DNA of 19,989 bases, from NCBI GenBank assembly GCA_009693345.1, contig SHXL01000022.1, positions 1 through 19,989 of the forward strand. The letters run 5' to 3'. Of the stretch, positions 7,167 through 14,086 are shown in pieces (position 1 is the stretch's first letter; each line of letters opens with the position of its first letter). The notes under the pieces are model-generated. The model saw nothing but the letters and a program-made list of their open reading frames with translations. It made no database searches and was not told where the DNA came from. The position numbers and the translations under genes were made by a program. The stretch comes from Betaproteobacteria bacterium. GTDB lineage: Bacteria; Pseudomonadota; Gammaproteobacteria; Burkholderiales; SG8-39.

Positions 7167-7426
7167 CTAAAGCCGCACGCCGAAGCTGACCCGCACGCCG
7201 GGGCTCACCTGGACCTGCCCGTAGATGACGGGGGCCGGCTGCGGGTAGTAGTAGTAAGGCGCGGGCGGAACGACGACGACGGCTGCGGGCGGTAGTAGTA
7301 GTAATGCCTGTGGTGGTCGCGCCAGCCATGGGCCGGCGCCCAGTGGGGTGGATTCGCGAACGCGGGTGCGGCCGCGAGCAGGGTGGTTCCGGATACGGCG
7401 GCGAGTGTGAGTTTTTTCAGGTTCAT
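7167..7426 (-). pseudogene. Small exported Tyr/Val/Pro-rich protein, frameshifted
   Basis: ATG 7426, preceded by AAGGAGG (7432-7438) at five bases, encodes MNLKKLTLAA, a classic signal peptide ending APAFA, then NPPHWAPAHGWRDHH and a YYYY run. The second half is in another frame: VVVVPPAPYYYYPQPAPVIYG and a closing VSPGVRVSFGVRL with TAG at 7167-7169. The two halves read together look like the small exported proteins with a valine/proline/tyrosine-rich centre and a C-terminal SFGV beta-like end seen in Betaproteobacteria; the function is unknown. One missing base in 7281-7291, between the Tyr codon run and the Val codon run, accounts for the break. As read, the first frame gives a low-complexity tail (PSSSFRP and on). 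The site lies among trinucleotide runs, so slippage or a sequencing/assembly error are both plausible. An upstream in-frame ATG at 7468 lacks a good ribosome binding site. Confidence 0.7.
7245..7303. repeat. Trinucleotide runs: two (GTA)4 blocks flanking (GAC)3
   Basis: On the plus strand GTA is repeated four times at 7245-7256 and again at 7292-7303, with GAC three times at 7272-7280 between them. The GTA blocks are preceded by GGCTGCGG (7237-7244) and GGCTGCGGGCG (7281-7291), so the unit is an imperfect direct repeat of about 45 bases. In the gene these are Tyr4, Val and Tyr4 runs. Confidence 0.75.
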
Positions 7427-7487
7427 GTCGGCCTCCTTGTTGTTGACCTGTCCATTGAACGCGCGCATGGGACCTCTGTCCGTTATC

Positions 7488-7512
7488 CAAGTGCAAACTA
7501 TGTAACCACTTG
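7488..7512. promoter_or_regulatory. Inverted repeat CAAGTG-N13-CACTTG in divergent intergenic region
   Basis: A perfect 6-base inverted repeat (7488-7493 and 7507-7512) with a 13-base spacer lies in the 112-base gap between the small exported protein (minus) and the Bug receptor (plus), 26 bases before the Bug start. It could be a regulator site for the receptor. No convincing -35/-10 pair was found in the gap on either strand. Half-sites this short can arise by chance. Confidence 0.25.
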
Positions 7513-7538
7513 TAAGATGCGCTCCAGGAGGAATTCAA

Positions 7539-8510
7539 ATGCACAAAGTTCTCATTGCTGCCGCCATTGCCCTGGTAGCGTTCCCCGCGCAGGCGCAGGA
7601 TGCCTGGCCCACCAAGCCGATCTCCATGATTGCGCCGTTTCCCCCGGGTGGCGTCGCCGACATCGTCGGCCGGCCGCTGGCGGCGTCGATGGAAAAAACG
7701 CTCAAGCAGCCGGTGCTGGTGGTCAACCGCTCCGGCGCTGGCGGCGCGGTGGGCACGACGGCGGTTGCGAAGGCGGCGCCCGACGGCTACACCATTCTGA
7801 TGTCGCTGTCGTCGATCTCGATCTTTCCCGTGTCCGACCCGATGAACGGCAAGCCGGTGCCCTACCAGCTGACGGACTTTGCGCCGATCGCGCTCGTCAC
7901 CGCCGACCCCACGGTGCTGGTGGTCGCGGCCGACGGGCCCTACAAGACGATCCAGGACTTCATCGCCTCGGCGAAGGCCTACCCGAACCAGATGAACTAT
8001 TCGTCCTCGGGCGTCTACGGCACCCTGCACGTGGCGATGGAGATGTTCGCCAATGCGGCCGGCATCAAGATGTTCCACATCCCGTACCAGGGCGGCGGGC
8101 CCGCGGTCGCCGCGCTGCTCGGCGGCCAAGTGCATGCGCTCGCCTCCGGTCCGGCGGCGGCGATCGCCCAGATCAAGGGCGGCAAAATGCGCGCGCTCGC
8201 GGGCTGGGGCGACAAGCGCCTGCCGCTGATGCCCGAGCTGCCGACCTTCAAGGAACTGGGCTACAAGGATGTCGAGTTCTACATCTGGTCCGGTGTGTTT
8301 GCGCCGGCGGCGACTCCTGCGCCGATCGTCAATCGCCTGCGCGAGGCGGTGCGCGCCGCGGTCAACGACCCGCAGTTCAAGGGCGCGATGGAAAAAGTGC
8401 AGACGCCGATCAGCTACCTCGATGCGCCCGAGTTCCGCGGTTTCCTCGCAGCGGACGCGGCGCGGCTCAAGGTGGCGGTGGAGAAAATCGGCAAGGTAGA
8501 GGAGAAATAG
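7539..8510 (+). CDS. Bug family (TctC-type) tripartite tricarboxylate transporter receptor 1
   Basis: This is a 323-residue periplasmic receptor of the Bug family, which binds small carboxylates or related solutes for TTT-type transporters. It has a cleavable signal peptide (HKVLIAAAIALVAFPAQAQ), then WPTKPISMIAPFPPGGVADIVGR, the first ligand-binding loop with its conserved Asp, followed by VVNRSGAGGAVGT, APDGYTILM, FHIPYQGGGPAVAALLGGQ and LPELPTFKELGY, in the order expected for the family. AGGAGG at 7526-7531 is eight bases from ATG 7539. The gene stands alone on the plus strand, with no TctA/TctB genes adjoining; its stop is three bases from the stop of the convergent transglutaminase-like gene. 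Orphan Bug receptors are usual in Burkholderiales. The ligand is not predictable from sequence. Confidence 0.93.
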   Translation: MHKVLIAAAIALVAFPAQAQDAWPTKPISMIAPFPPGGVADIVGRPLAASMEKTLKQPVLVVNRSGAGGAVGTTAVAKAAPDGYTILMSLSSISIFPVSDPMNGKPVPYQLTDFAPIALVTADPTVLVVAADGPYKTIQDFIASAKAYPNQMNYSSSGVYGTLHVAMEMFANAAGIKMFHIPYQGGGPAVAALLGGQVHALASGPAAAIAQIKGGKMRALAGWGDKRLPLMPELPTFKELGYKDVEFYIWSGVFAPAATPAPIVNRLREAVRAAVNDPQFKGAMEKVQTPISYLDAPEFRGFLAADAARLKVAVEKIGKVEEK

Positions 8511-8513
8511 GAC

Positions 8514-9164
8514 TCAGCGTTTCCGCGGTCTCTTGTATTGCAGCAGATTTCCTACCTCGCGCTCAAACGGATCCCGGCGCACGAGGCTGCGCGCCTGCGC
8601 GGGGGTCATCAGTTTGTAGTGGCGCGTGGCTTCCAGCTCGTCGACCAGGTTCCAGGCGCCGTCTTCAGCGGTCACCCATGTTTCAGGCTCCGTCCGCCTG
8701 AGATCGTAGGGGCGCGAGTAGGTGCGCAGCGTCTTGCGGTCGCGCTTGTTGTAGTACTCGTGCAGGTAGGACATCGCCAGTTCGCGCAAGGACCGGTACA
8801 CCGGGTCGCGCCAGCGCAGACCGATGCCGTTGGTCTTGGAGATCGCCCCCCAGCGGCCGTTGCGCCTGAACAGCGCGACCACGTGGTCGAAATCGTGCAC
8901 CGCCTGGAAATCGAGCAGCAGCGGCGGCTCGCCGTGGATCCACAGCGCGCAGGCGGCGGTGACCGCGCCCTCGATGCAATGCGCGCGCCGGTCGCGCAGC
9001 ACTACACGCACCGAATGGCAGGTTTCGCCGTCGCGCTCGAAGTTCTGCTTCAGGCGATACAGGAATTCCTGGATCTTCTCCGGGGTGCGCAGCCGGCGCA
9101 GCGTGGCGTATTCGGCCCGGCTGAGCCCGAGCATTTCGCGGGATGCTTTTTTTATTCTTGTCAT
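8514..9164 (-). CDS. Conserved protein with transglutaminase-like Cys/His motifs
   Basis: From ATG 9164 the frame gives 216 residues with no signal peptide or membrane segment. A Lys/Arg-rich N-terminus is followed by an AHCIEGA motif with Cys63 at the head of a helix, an acidic HDFDHVVALFRRNGRWGAISKTN segment (His94, Trp105) read here in two pieces, HDFDHVVALF and NGRWGAISKTN, and a conserved SYLHEYYN then TLRTYSRPYDLRR C-terminal half. The Cys in a small-residue helix followed by H-V and a W-containing strand is the transglutaminase/papain-like layout, but the usual third Asp after the Trp is Ser109 or Asn112 here. I recognise the protein only as a conserved hypothetical; a hydrolase or protein-modifying role is inference. 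The same frame stays open far upstream, but codons beyond 9164 belong to the opposite strand. The gap to the divergent propeller gene is 33 bases. Confidence 0.72.
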   Translation of the reverse strand: MTRIKKASREMLGLSRAEYATLRRLRTPEKIQEFLYRLKQNFERDGETCHSVRVVLRDRRAHCIEGAVTAACALWIHGEPPLLLDFQAVHDFDHVVALFRRNGRWGAISKTNGIGLRWRDPVYRSLRELAMSYLHEYYNKRDRKTLRTYSRPYDLRRTEPETWVTAEDGAWNLVDELEATRHYKLMTPAQARSLVRRDPFEREVGNLLQYKRPRKR

Positions 9165-9197
9165 CGATTTCCGGGTTAGTGTAGCTAAAATCCATCC

Positions 9198-10157
9198 ATG
9201 CGTACCCCTCTGATAGCGGTGCTGCTTGCGCTTTTGCCTTTCGGGGCGCTCGCGCAGGTGAGCGTGCAGGAATATCCGCTGCCGCCGCGCATTTCCGCCC
9301 ACGACGTGTGGGCCGATCCCGCGCCCAACGGGCTGGTTTGGTTTTCGGGGCAGGGCAGCGGCAACGCGGGCCGGCTTGACCCGAGGACGGGAAAGGTCGA
9401 GCTGATCCCGCTGGGACCGGGCTCCTCGCCGCACGGCGTGGTCCTCGACCGGGACGGCTCGGCGTGGTTCACCGACGGCGGGCAGAACGCGATCGTGCGC
9501 GTCGATCCGAAGACGCTCGCGGTGAAGAAGTGGACGCTGCCGCAGGAAAGCGGCTACACCAATCTCAACACGGCGATCTTCGACAAGGCCGGGATCCACT
9601 GGTTCACGGGCCAGAGCGGCATCTACGGCCGCCTCGATCCGAAGAGCGGCGACCTGAAGGTCTACGACGCGCCGAAGGGCCGCGGCCCTTACGGCATCCA
9701 CGCCACGCCCGACGGCACCGTCTACTTCGCGTCGCTCGCCGGTTCCTATGTCGGCCGCATCGACGCGGCCACGCACAAGGTGCAGGTGATCGAGCCGCCG
9801 ACGCGCGACCAGGGCGCGCGTCGCGTGTGGTCGGATTCCAAGGGCGTGGTCTGGGTGGCCGAGTGGGATTCCGGCAACCTCAGCCGCTATGACCCCAGGA
9901 CTGGCGCGTGGAAGGCCTGGAAAGCGCCCGGCGAGCGGCCGCGCACCTACGCGGTCTACGTCGACGAGACCGACAAGGTGTGGATCGCGGAATGGGACAA
10001 GCAGCTCATGATGCGCTTCGACCCCGCGACGGAGAAATTCGAATCCTTCCGTTCTTCCAGCGGCACGGCCAACGTGCGCCAGATCCACGGCCGCAAGGGC
10101 GAGGTGTGGACCCCGGAATCGGCCTCCGGAAAACTGGTGGTGTACCGGTACCGTTAG
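9198..10157 (+). CDS. Vgb-like (virginiamycin B lyase family) beta-propeller, exported
   Basis: The 319-residue product has a signal peptide (RTPLIAVLLALLPFGALAQ) and then a chain of blade-like repeats, each with a pattern such as DGSAWFTDGGQNAIVRVDP, so it should be a periplasmic seven-bladed beta-propeller of the streptogramin lyase (COG4257) type. Repeats are visible near residues 35-60 (NGLVWFSGQGSGNAGRLDP), 75-105, 125-150 (GIHWFTGQSGIYGRLDP), 165-195, 210-235 (GVVWVAEWDSGNLSRYDP), 255-280 (KVWIAEWDKQLMMRFDP) and 295-319. Antibiotic lyase activity should not be assumed: most chromosomal homologues are uncharacterised and some resemble SMP-30-like lactonases. No Shine-Dalgarno precedes ATG 9198, but TAAAAT sits at 9186-9191. 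Its stop overlaps that of the dioxygenase gene in TTAG (10154-10157). Confidence 0.83.
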   Translation: MRTPLIAVLLALLPFGALAQVSVQEYPLPPRISAHDVWADPAPNGLVWFSGQGSGNAGRLDPRTGKVELIPLGPGSSPHGVVLDRDGSAWFTDGGQNAIVRVDPKTLAVKKWTLPQESGYTNLNTAIFDKAGIHWFTGQSGIYGRLDPKSGDLKVYDAPKGRGPYGIHATPDGTVYFASLAGSYVGRIDAATHKVQVIEPPTRDQGARRVWSDSKGVVWVAEWDSGNLSRYDPRTGAWKAWKAPGERPRTYAVYVDETDKVWIAEWDKQLMMRFDPATEKFESFRSSSGTANVRQIHGRKGEVWTPESASGKLVVYRYR

Positions 10158-10927
10158 CTGAAGAGGTACGCGTCCATCGCGAGCGAACCCATCTCGATGC
10201 CGTCGTACAGGCGCTCGGCCTTGTATCCATCGCGCGCCGCGCCGAGCGCGACAAACAGCGGCAGGAAATGTTCGTCGGTGGGATGCGCACGAACGCCGTG
10301 CGGGTTGAGCGCACGGTAGTTCACTAGCGCATCGAAATCCCGCGCCTCGATTTTCTCCTTTACCCAGGCCTGAAACTGCCTCGCATAGGCGGCGGGCGCT
10401 CCGCTGCTGCGCTCGCGCAGGTTGTGCGTCATGTGGCCGGATCCGACGATGAAGATGCCTTCGTCCGCGAGCGGCGCGAGGGCGCGGCCGAGGTCCACGT
10501 GATGCTTGGGCCCGAGCGGCGTCTGCACCGCGACCTGCACCACCGGCACGTCCGCTTTCGGGTACATGTAAAGGAGCGGCGACCAGGCGCCGTGGTCCAG
10601 GCCCCGTAATGGGTCGCTTGTTGCATTTAGCCCGTATTGCTTTAACAAACCAACGGCACGAGAAGCCAATTCCGGACTCCCCGGTGCCGGGTATTGAATC
10701 TCGTAGAGCGGTTTCGGAAAGCCGTAGAAATCGTGGATGGTTTCCGGCCTCGCAACACCGCTGAGCGCGGGGAGGTCCGTCTCCCAGTGCGCCGAAGCGA
10801 TCAGGATCACCTTCGGCCGCGGCAGGTCGCGCGCGATGCCCTCCCACACCGCGCGCACGGCGCCGGGCTGGATCGCGTGCATCGGCGACCCGTGCGACAG
10901 GAACAGCGTCGGCAGCGGCTGGCTCAT
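10154..10927 (-). CDS. DODA-type (class III) extradiol ring-cleavage dioxygenase, YgiD-like
   Basis: The 257-residue product matches the LigB-fold DODA/YgiD family, metal-dependent enzymes that open catechol-type rings such as 4,5-extradiol cleavage of DOPA. Likely metal and active-site residues are His12 (LFLSHGSPM), His47 (IASAHWET), the DFYGFPKPLYEIQYPAPG segment, LDHGAWSPL, and His215/His220 in HPTDEHFLPL; GSGHMTHNLRE is also typical. The length is normal and no lesion is seen. It is the last gene of the minus-strand run, 4 bases after the dienelactone-hydrolase-like gene; ring cleavage followed by lactone or ester hydrolysis would be a coherent pair, although that link is inference. An A/T-rich codon patch lies at about 10610-10660. 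The natural substrate is unknown. Confidence 0.92.
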   Translation of the reverse strand: MSQPLPTLFLSHGSPMHAIQPGAVRAVWEGIARDLPRPKVILIASAHWETDLPALSGVARPETIHDFYGFPKPLYEIQYPAPGSPELASRAVGLLKQYGLNATSDPLRGLDHGAWSPLLYMYPKADVPVVQVAVQTPLGPKHHVDLGRALAPLADEGIFIVGSGHMTHNLRERSSGAPAAYARQFQAWVKEKIEARDFDALVNYRALNPHGVRAHPTDEHFLPLFVALGAARDGYKAERLYDGIEMGSLAMDAYLFS

Positions 10928-10931
10928 AGCG

Positions 10932-11645
10932 TTACCCTTCGCGCTTTGCGCCGCGCAATCCTTCGAGCAGCGCGAGCGTCCGCGCCATGGAGAACGCGCG
11001 TGATTTTTCGTCGAAGGCCTTGTCGTTGCCGCGCATCATGTAGCCGTGGAGGATGCCGGGAAAGACGTGGAGTTCGACGTTTTTCATGCGCGCCGGGATT
11101 GCGCGATAGGCGTCGAGCAACTCGGCGGGCGCCATGACGTCCTGGTCGCCCCACAGCAGGCATACCGGCTTGGCAACGCCTTCCAGATCGCCGATGTAGT
11201 CCTTCATCTGCGTCGAGTGGCAGCCGATGCCGGCGTCGTAGCCCAGGCGCGCGGGGCCGAGGATCGCGTAGGGACCGCCGTAGCAGAATCCCATAGTCGC
11301 GGCGCGGCCGTTCGATTGCGGGAGCCGGCGCACCGCGGCGAGCGTGTCGGCCATGTTGGCTTCGCCCGCCCGGATCTTCTCCAGGCGCGGCTGCCCGCGC
11401 GGCGTCGTGCGGGGGTCATCGCGCACCAGCGGGCCGGGCACCGAGCGCCAGAACAGGTCGGGCGCGGCGGCGATGAAGCCATGCGCGGAAAATTCGTCGG
11501 CGATCGCGCGGATGTCGCCGTCCACGCCGTGGATCGCGGAGGCCAGCACGACCGCGGGCACCTTCGCCGCGGCGCCGGGGAGCGCGAGATAGCAGTCAAA
11601 TTCCCCGTCTCCGCTAGCGCGGATCCTGATGTCCTTGCCTGCCAT
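10932..11645 (-). CDS. Dienelactone hydrolase family protein
   Basis: This is a 237-residue alpha/beta hydrolase of the dienelactone hydrolase family (COG0412), cytosolic. The triad is Cys121 (GFCYGG), Asp169 (WGDQDVMAP) and His200 (ILHGYMMRG), almost the same numbering as the Cys123-Asp171-His202 triad of the Pseudomonas enzyme. The Glu that activates the Cys in classical enzymes (E36, in QEIFGVN) is replaced: the segment reads VLASAIHGVD. DLFWRSVPG is a hallmark of a subgroup of these proteins. AGGTGA precedes ATG 11645. It lies 4 bases upstream of the extradiol dioxygenase start and 40 bases after the deacylase, within the minus-strand run. Substrates may be lactones or esters other than dienelactone. 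Confidence 0.9.
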   Translation of the reverse strand: MAGKDIRIRASGDGEFDCYLALPGAAAKVPAVVLASAIHGVDGDIRAIADEFSAHGFIAAAPDLFWRSVPGPLVRDDPRTTPRGQPRLEKIRAGEANMADTLAAVRRLPQSNGRAATMGFCYGGPYAILGPARLGYDAGIGCHSTQMKDYIGDLEGVAKPVCLLWGDQDVMAPAELLDAYRAIPARMKNVELHVFPGILHGYMMRGNDKAFDEKSRAFSMARTLALLEGLRGAKREG

Positions 11646-11685
11646 GGGTCACCTGTCTTGAGGTAGTTGTAATGAAGATGCGAGC

Positions 11686-13131
11686 TTAGCCTGGCCCGCG
11701 CCGCAGGACGCGCCCCGGCCGCGCGCCGGTCGGTTTGCCGTCGCGCCACGTGATCGCGCCGTTGACGATCACCGCCTCGATGCCCTTCGCCGGCCGGACC
11801 GGTCGCGCGAAGGTCGCCGCTTCGTCTACCGTATCGGCGTCGAACACGCAGAGATCTGCGTAGGCCCCTTCCTTCAGTACCCCGCGGTCTTTCAGGCCGA
11901 AGGTCCGTGCCGTCAGGCCGGTCATCTTGTAGACGGCTGTTTCGAGCGGGAAGAGCCCAAGGCCGCGCGAATAGTGTCCCAGCACTCGCGGAAAGGTGCC
12001 CCAAAGGCGAGGATGCGGAACGGCATCGTGCGGCAGGCCGTCCGAGCCGACCATGGTGTGCTCGAAGGCGAGTACGCGCTGCACATCGGCCTCGTCCATG
12101 GAGAAGTAGATCGCGCCCGCTGGGAGCAGCTGCTGGGTTGTTTTTTCAATTGAAAGATTCATCTTTTCCGCGATCTCCGCCAGATCCATCCCCGCATATT
12201 CCGGGTGAGGCTTCGACCAGGTGACCAGCACTTTGGTGGCGATCAGCGTGCGGTGCCAGGAGAGCACGGTCGAAGAGGCGCAGTAGGGATAGCAATCCAG
12301 GCCGATTCCCTGCGCCTTCATGCGCTCGGCGATCAGCGGCAGGGTTTCCTTCGAGCGGCCGTGGTTCGGCGTGCCGACCACCTTGTGATGCGACACCACC
12401 ACCGGCACGTTCAATTCGCGGCCGATACGGAAGGTCTCCTCGAGGGATTCGGTGACGCGGTCGCCCTCGTCGCGCATGTGCGTGCAGTAGAGCGCCTTGC
12501 GCGCCGAGAGCGGCCGGCACACTTCGATCACTTCCTCCGTGGGCGCCGCGCTCGCGGGCTCGTAGTACAGGCCCGTGGAAACGCCGATCGCGCCCGCGTT
12601 GAGAGCTTCCTCGACAAGACCTTTCATTGAAATTATTTCCCCGGGAGACGCGGGGGCGTCCAGGTGCTTCATCGTTGCGACGCGCAATGTGGTGTGGCCG
12701 ACGAGCAGGGCGGCATTGGTGGCGGCGGGATTTTCTTCCAGTGTTCTTACGTATTCAGAAAAAGAAGCAAACCTGAACCAGCTTGCATCCCCGATGAGAT
12801 CCAGCGGCGGCGGCGCGGGGCGGGTGCCCAGCACCAGCGGCGCGAGCGAAATACCGCAGTTACCCGCTACCACCGTGGTGACGCCCTGGCTCGACTTGGG
12901 CGCCATCTCGGGTGCGGAGAGCATCAAACGGTCGTCATGGGTGTGCGCGTCGATGAATCCCGGCGAGACGATCTTGCCCGAGGCATCGATTTCGACTTTA
13001 CCTTTCTCTTTCAGTTTCCCTATCCGGGAAATCCTTTCTGAAATGATTCCAATATCGGCCTCGAAGCGCGGCGCGCGCGTGCCATCGATCACGGTGGCAT
13101 TGCGCACGATCAGGTCGTAGCTCTCGCTCAC
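11686..13131 (-). CDS. N-acyl-D-amino-acid deacylase (D-aminoacylase), amidohydrolase superfamily
   Basis: The 481-residue product is a metal-dependent amidohydrolase close to D-aminoacylases, which hydrolyse N-acyl-D-amino acids. The N-terminal beta-sandwich strand (YDLIVRNATVIDGT) is followed by PGFIDAHTHDD (His63, His65), TTVVAGNCGIS with Cys92 (the D-aminoacylase-specific metal Cys), YCTHMRDEGD, VSHHKVVG, and GSDGLPHDAVPHPRLWGTF carrying the catalytic Asp, then a C-terminal strand AVIVNGAITWRDGKPTG. All the signatures are present, so it should be active; the exact acyl-amino acid is unknown, and related enzymes act on other amides. The start is GTG 13131, one base after the stop of the Bug gene (TGA-C-GTG), indicating translational coupling. 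It contains at least four short A/T-ending-codon islands, the clearest at 12984-13058. Confidence 0.92.
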   Translation of the reverse strand: MSESYDLIVRNATVIDGTRAPRFEADIGIISERISRIGKLKEKGKVEIDASGKIVSPGFIDAHTHDDRLMLSAPEMAPKSSQGVTTVVAGNCGISLAPLVLGTRPAPPPLDLIGDASWFRFASFSEYVRTLEENPAATNAALLVGHTTLRVATMKHLDAPASPGEIISMKGLVEEALNAGAIGVSTGLYYEPASAAPTEEVIEVCRPLSARKALYCTHMRDEGDRVTESLEETFRIGRELNVPVVVSHHKVVGTPNHGRSKETLPLIAERMKAQGIGLDCYPYCASSTVLSWHRTLIATKVLVTWSKPHPEYAGMDLAEIAEKMNLSIEKTTQQLLPAGAIYFSMDEADVQRVLAFEHTMVGSDGLPHDAVPHPRLWGTFPRVLGHYSRGLGLFPLETAVYKMTGLTARTFGLKDRGVLKEGAYADLCVFDADTVDEAATFARPVRPAKGIEAVIVNGAITWRDGKPTGARPGRVLRRGPG

Positions 13132-13132
13132 G

Positions 13133-14086
13133 TCAGTCCACCTTCGCGCCGGAGCGCTTCACCACCACCGCCCACTTGGGCGTTTCGCTGCGCACCAGCG
13201 CGAGAAACTGTTCCGGCGTGCCGCCGTCGATCTCGGTGTCGAGGTTGCGGTAGCGCTTCTGCACCGCCGGGGAAGCGTAGGCGGTGCGAATCTCCGTCAG
13301 CAAGCGCGCGACGATTTCCTTCGGCAGGTTGGCGGGGCCGATGACGCCGCCCCAGGCGATGGTTTCGTATCCCGGCACGCCCGCTTCTGCGACGGTCGGG
13401 ATCTCCGGGAACACGGGCGAGCGCCGCGGACCGGAAACCGCGATGCCGCGCACGCGGCCCGCTTTCACGTGCGGTCCGATGGAGGGCACGTTGTCGAACA
13501 TGACCTGCACCTGGCCCCCAATCAGGTCGTTGATCGCCTGCGCGCTGCCGCGATAGGGCACATGCAGGATGAAGGTGCCGGTCATCGCCTTGAAGAGTTC
13601 GCCGCCGAGGTGGCCCGTGGTGCCGTTGCCGGCGGAGGCCATCACCAGCTGGCCGGGGTTGCGCTTGGCGTGCGCGATCAGTTCCGGTACCGTGCGCATG
13701 GGCAGGCTGTTGTTCACCGCCAGCATGTTGTAGACGCGCACGCAGTTGGAGATCAGCGTGAGTTCGCGCTCCACATCATAGGGAACTTTGTCCAGCAGCG
13801 AACGGTTCACCGCCAGCGACACGATGTTGCCGTAGCCGAGCGTGTAGCCGTCCGCGGGCGCACGCACGATGTCCATGGTGCCGAGCACGAAGGAGGCGCC
13901 GGGCTTGTTCTCGATCACGATTGCCACGCCCATCTGCTTCGACATTTCAGCTAGCAGGATGCGCATCAGCACGTCGGGCGAGCCTCCGGGCGCCGACGGG
14001 ATTACGAATCGTATGGGTTTATCGGGGTAAGCTGCTGCAGCGGATTGAAGAAGAAAAAATACCAGAACAAAAAACCACCTCGTCAT
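13133..14086 (-). CDS. Bug family (TctC-type) receptor 2
   Basis: This is a 317-residue periplasmic Bug receptor. The signal peptide is TRWFFVLVFFLLQSAAAA, followed by YPDKPIRFVIPSAPGGSPD with the ligand-loop Asp, VIENKPGASFVLGT, APADGYTLGYGN, MASAGNGTTGHLGGELF, HVPYRGSAQAINDLIGGQ, and PTVAEAGVPGYETIAW. ATG 14086 overlaps the TGA of the upstream TcuA-like gene (ATGA, 14083-14086), and the deacylase starts one base after its own stop, so it is embedded between two enzymes and is probably the receptor for a compound that they metabolise. The first codons are unusually A-rich (14030-14080), which fits a lightly structured translation start. TctA/TctB are not in the window. Confidence 0.93.
   Translation of the reverse strand: MTRWFFVLVFFLLQSAAAAYPDKPIRFVIPSAPGGSPDVLMRILLAEMSKQMGVAIVIENKPGASFVLGTMDIVRAPADGYTLGYGNIVSLAVNRSLLDKVPYDVERELTLISNCVRVYNMLAVNNSLPMRTVPELIAHAKRNPGQLVMASAGNGTTGHLGGELFKAMTGTFILHVPYRGSAQAINDLIGGQVQVMFDNVPSIGPHVKAGRVRGIAVSGPRRSPVFPEIPTVAEAGVPGYETIAWGGVIGPANLPKEIVARLLTEIRTAYASPAVQKRYRNLDTEIDGGTPEQFLALVRSETPKWAVVVKRSGAKVD

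Noticed and set aside
9198..10157. Antibiotic resistance call (streptogramin lyase)
   Set aside because: Fold-level similarity only; chromosomal exported propellers of this family are mostly of unknown function and no resistance context or mobile element is present.
9165..10847. Possible long N-terminal extension of the transglutaminase-like protein
   Set aside because: The frame is open only because it is antisense to the propeller and crosses the dioxygenase gene; composition is shadow-like and ATG 9164 fits the conserved domain.
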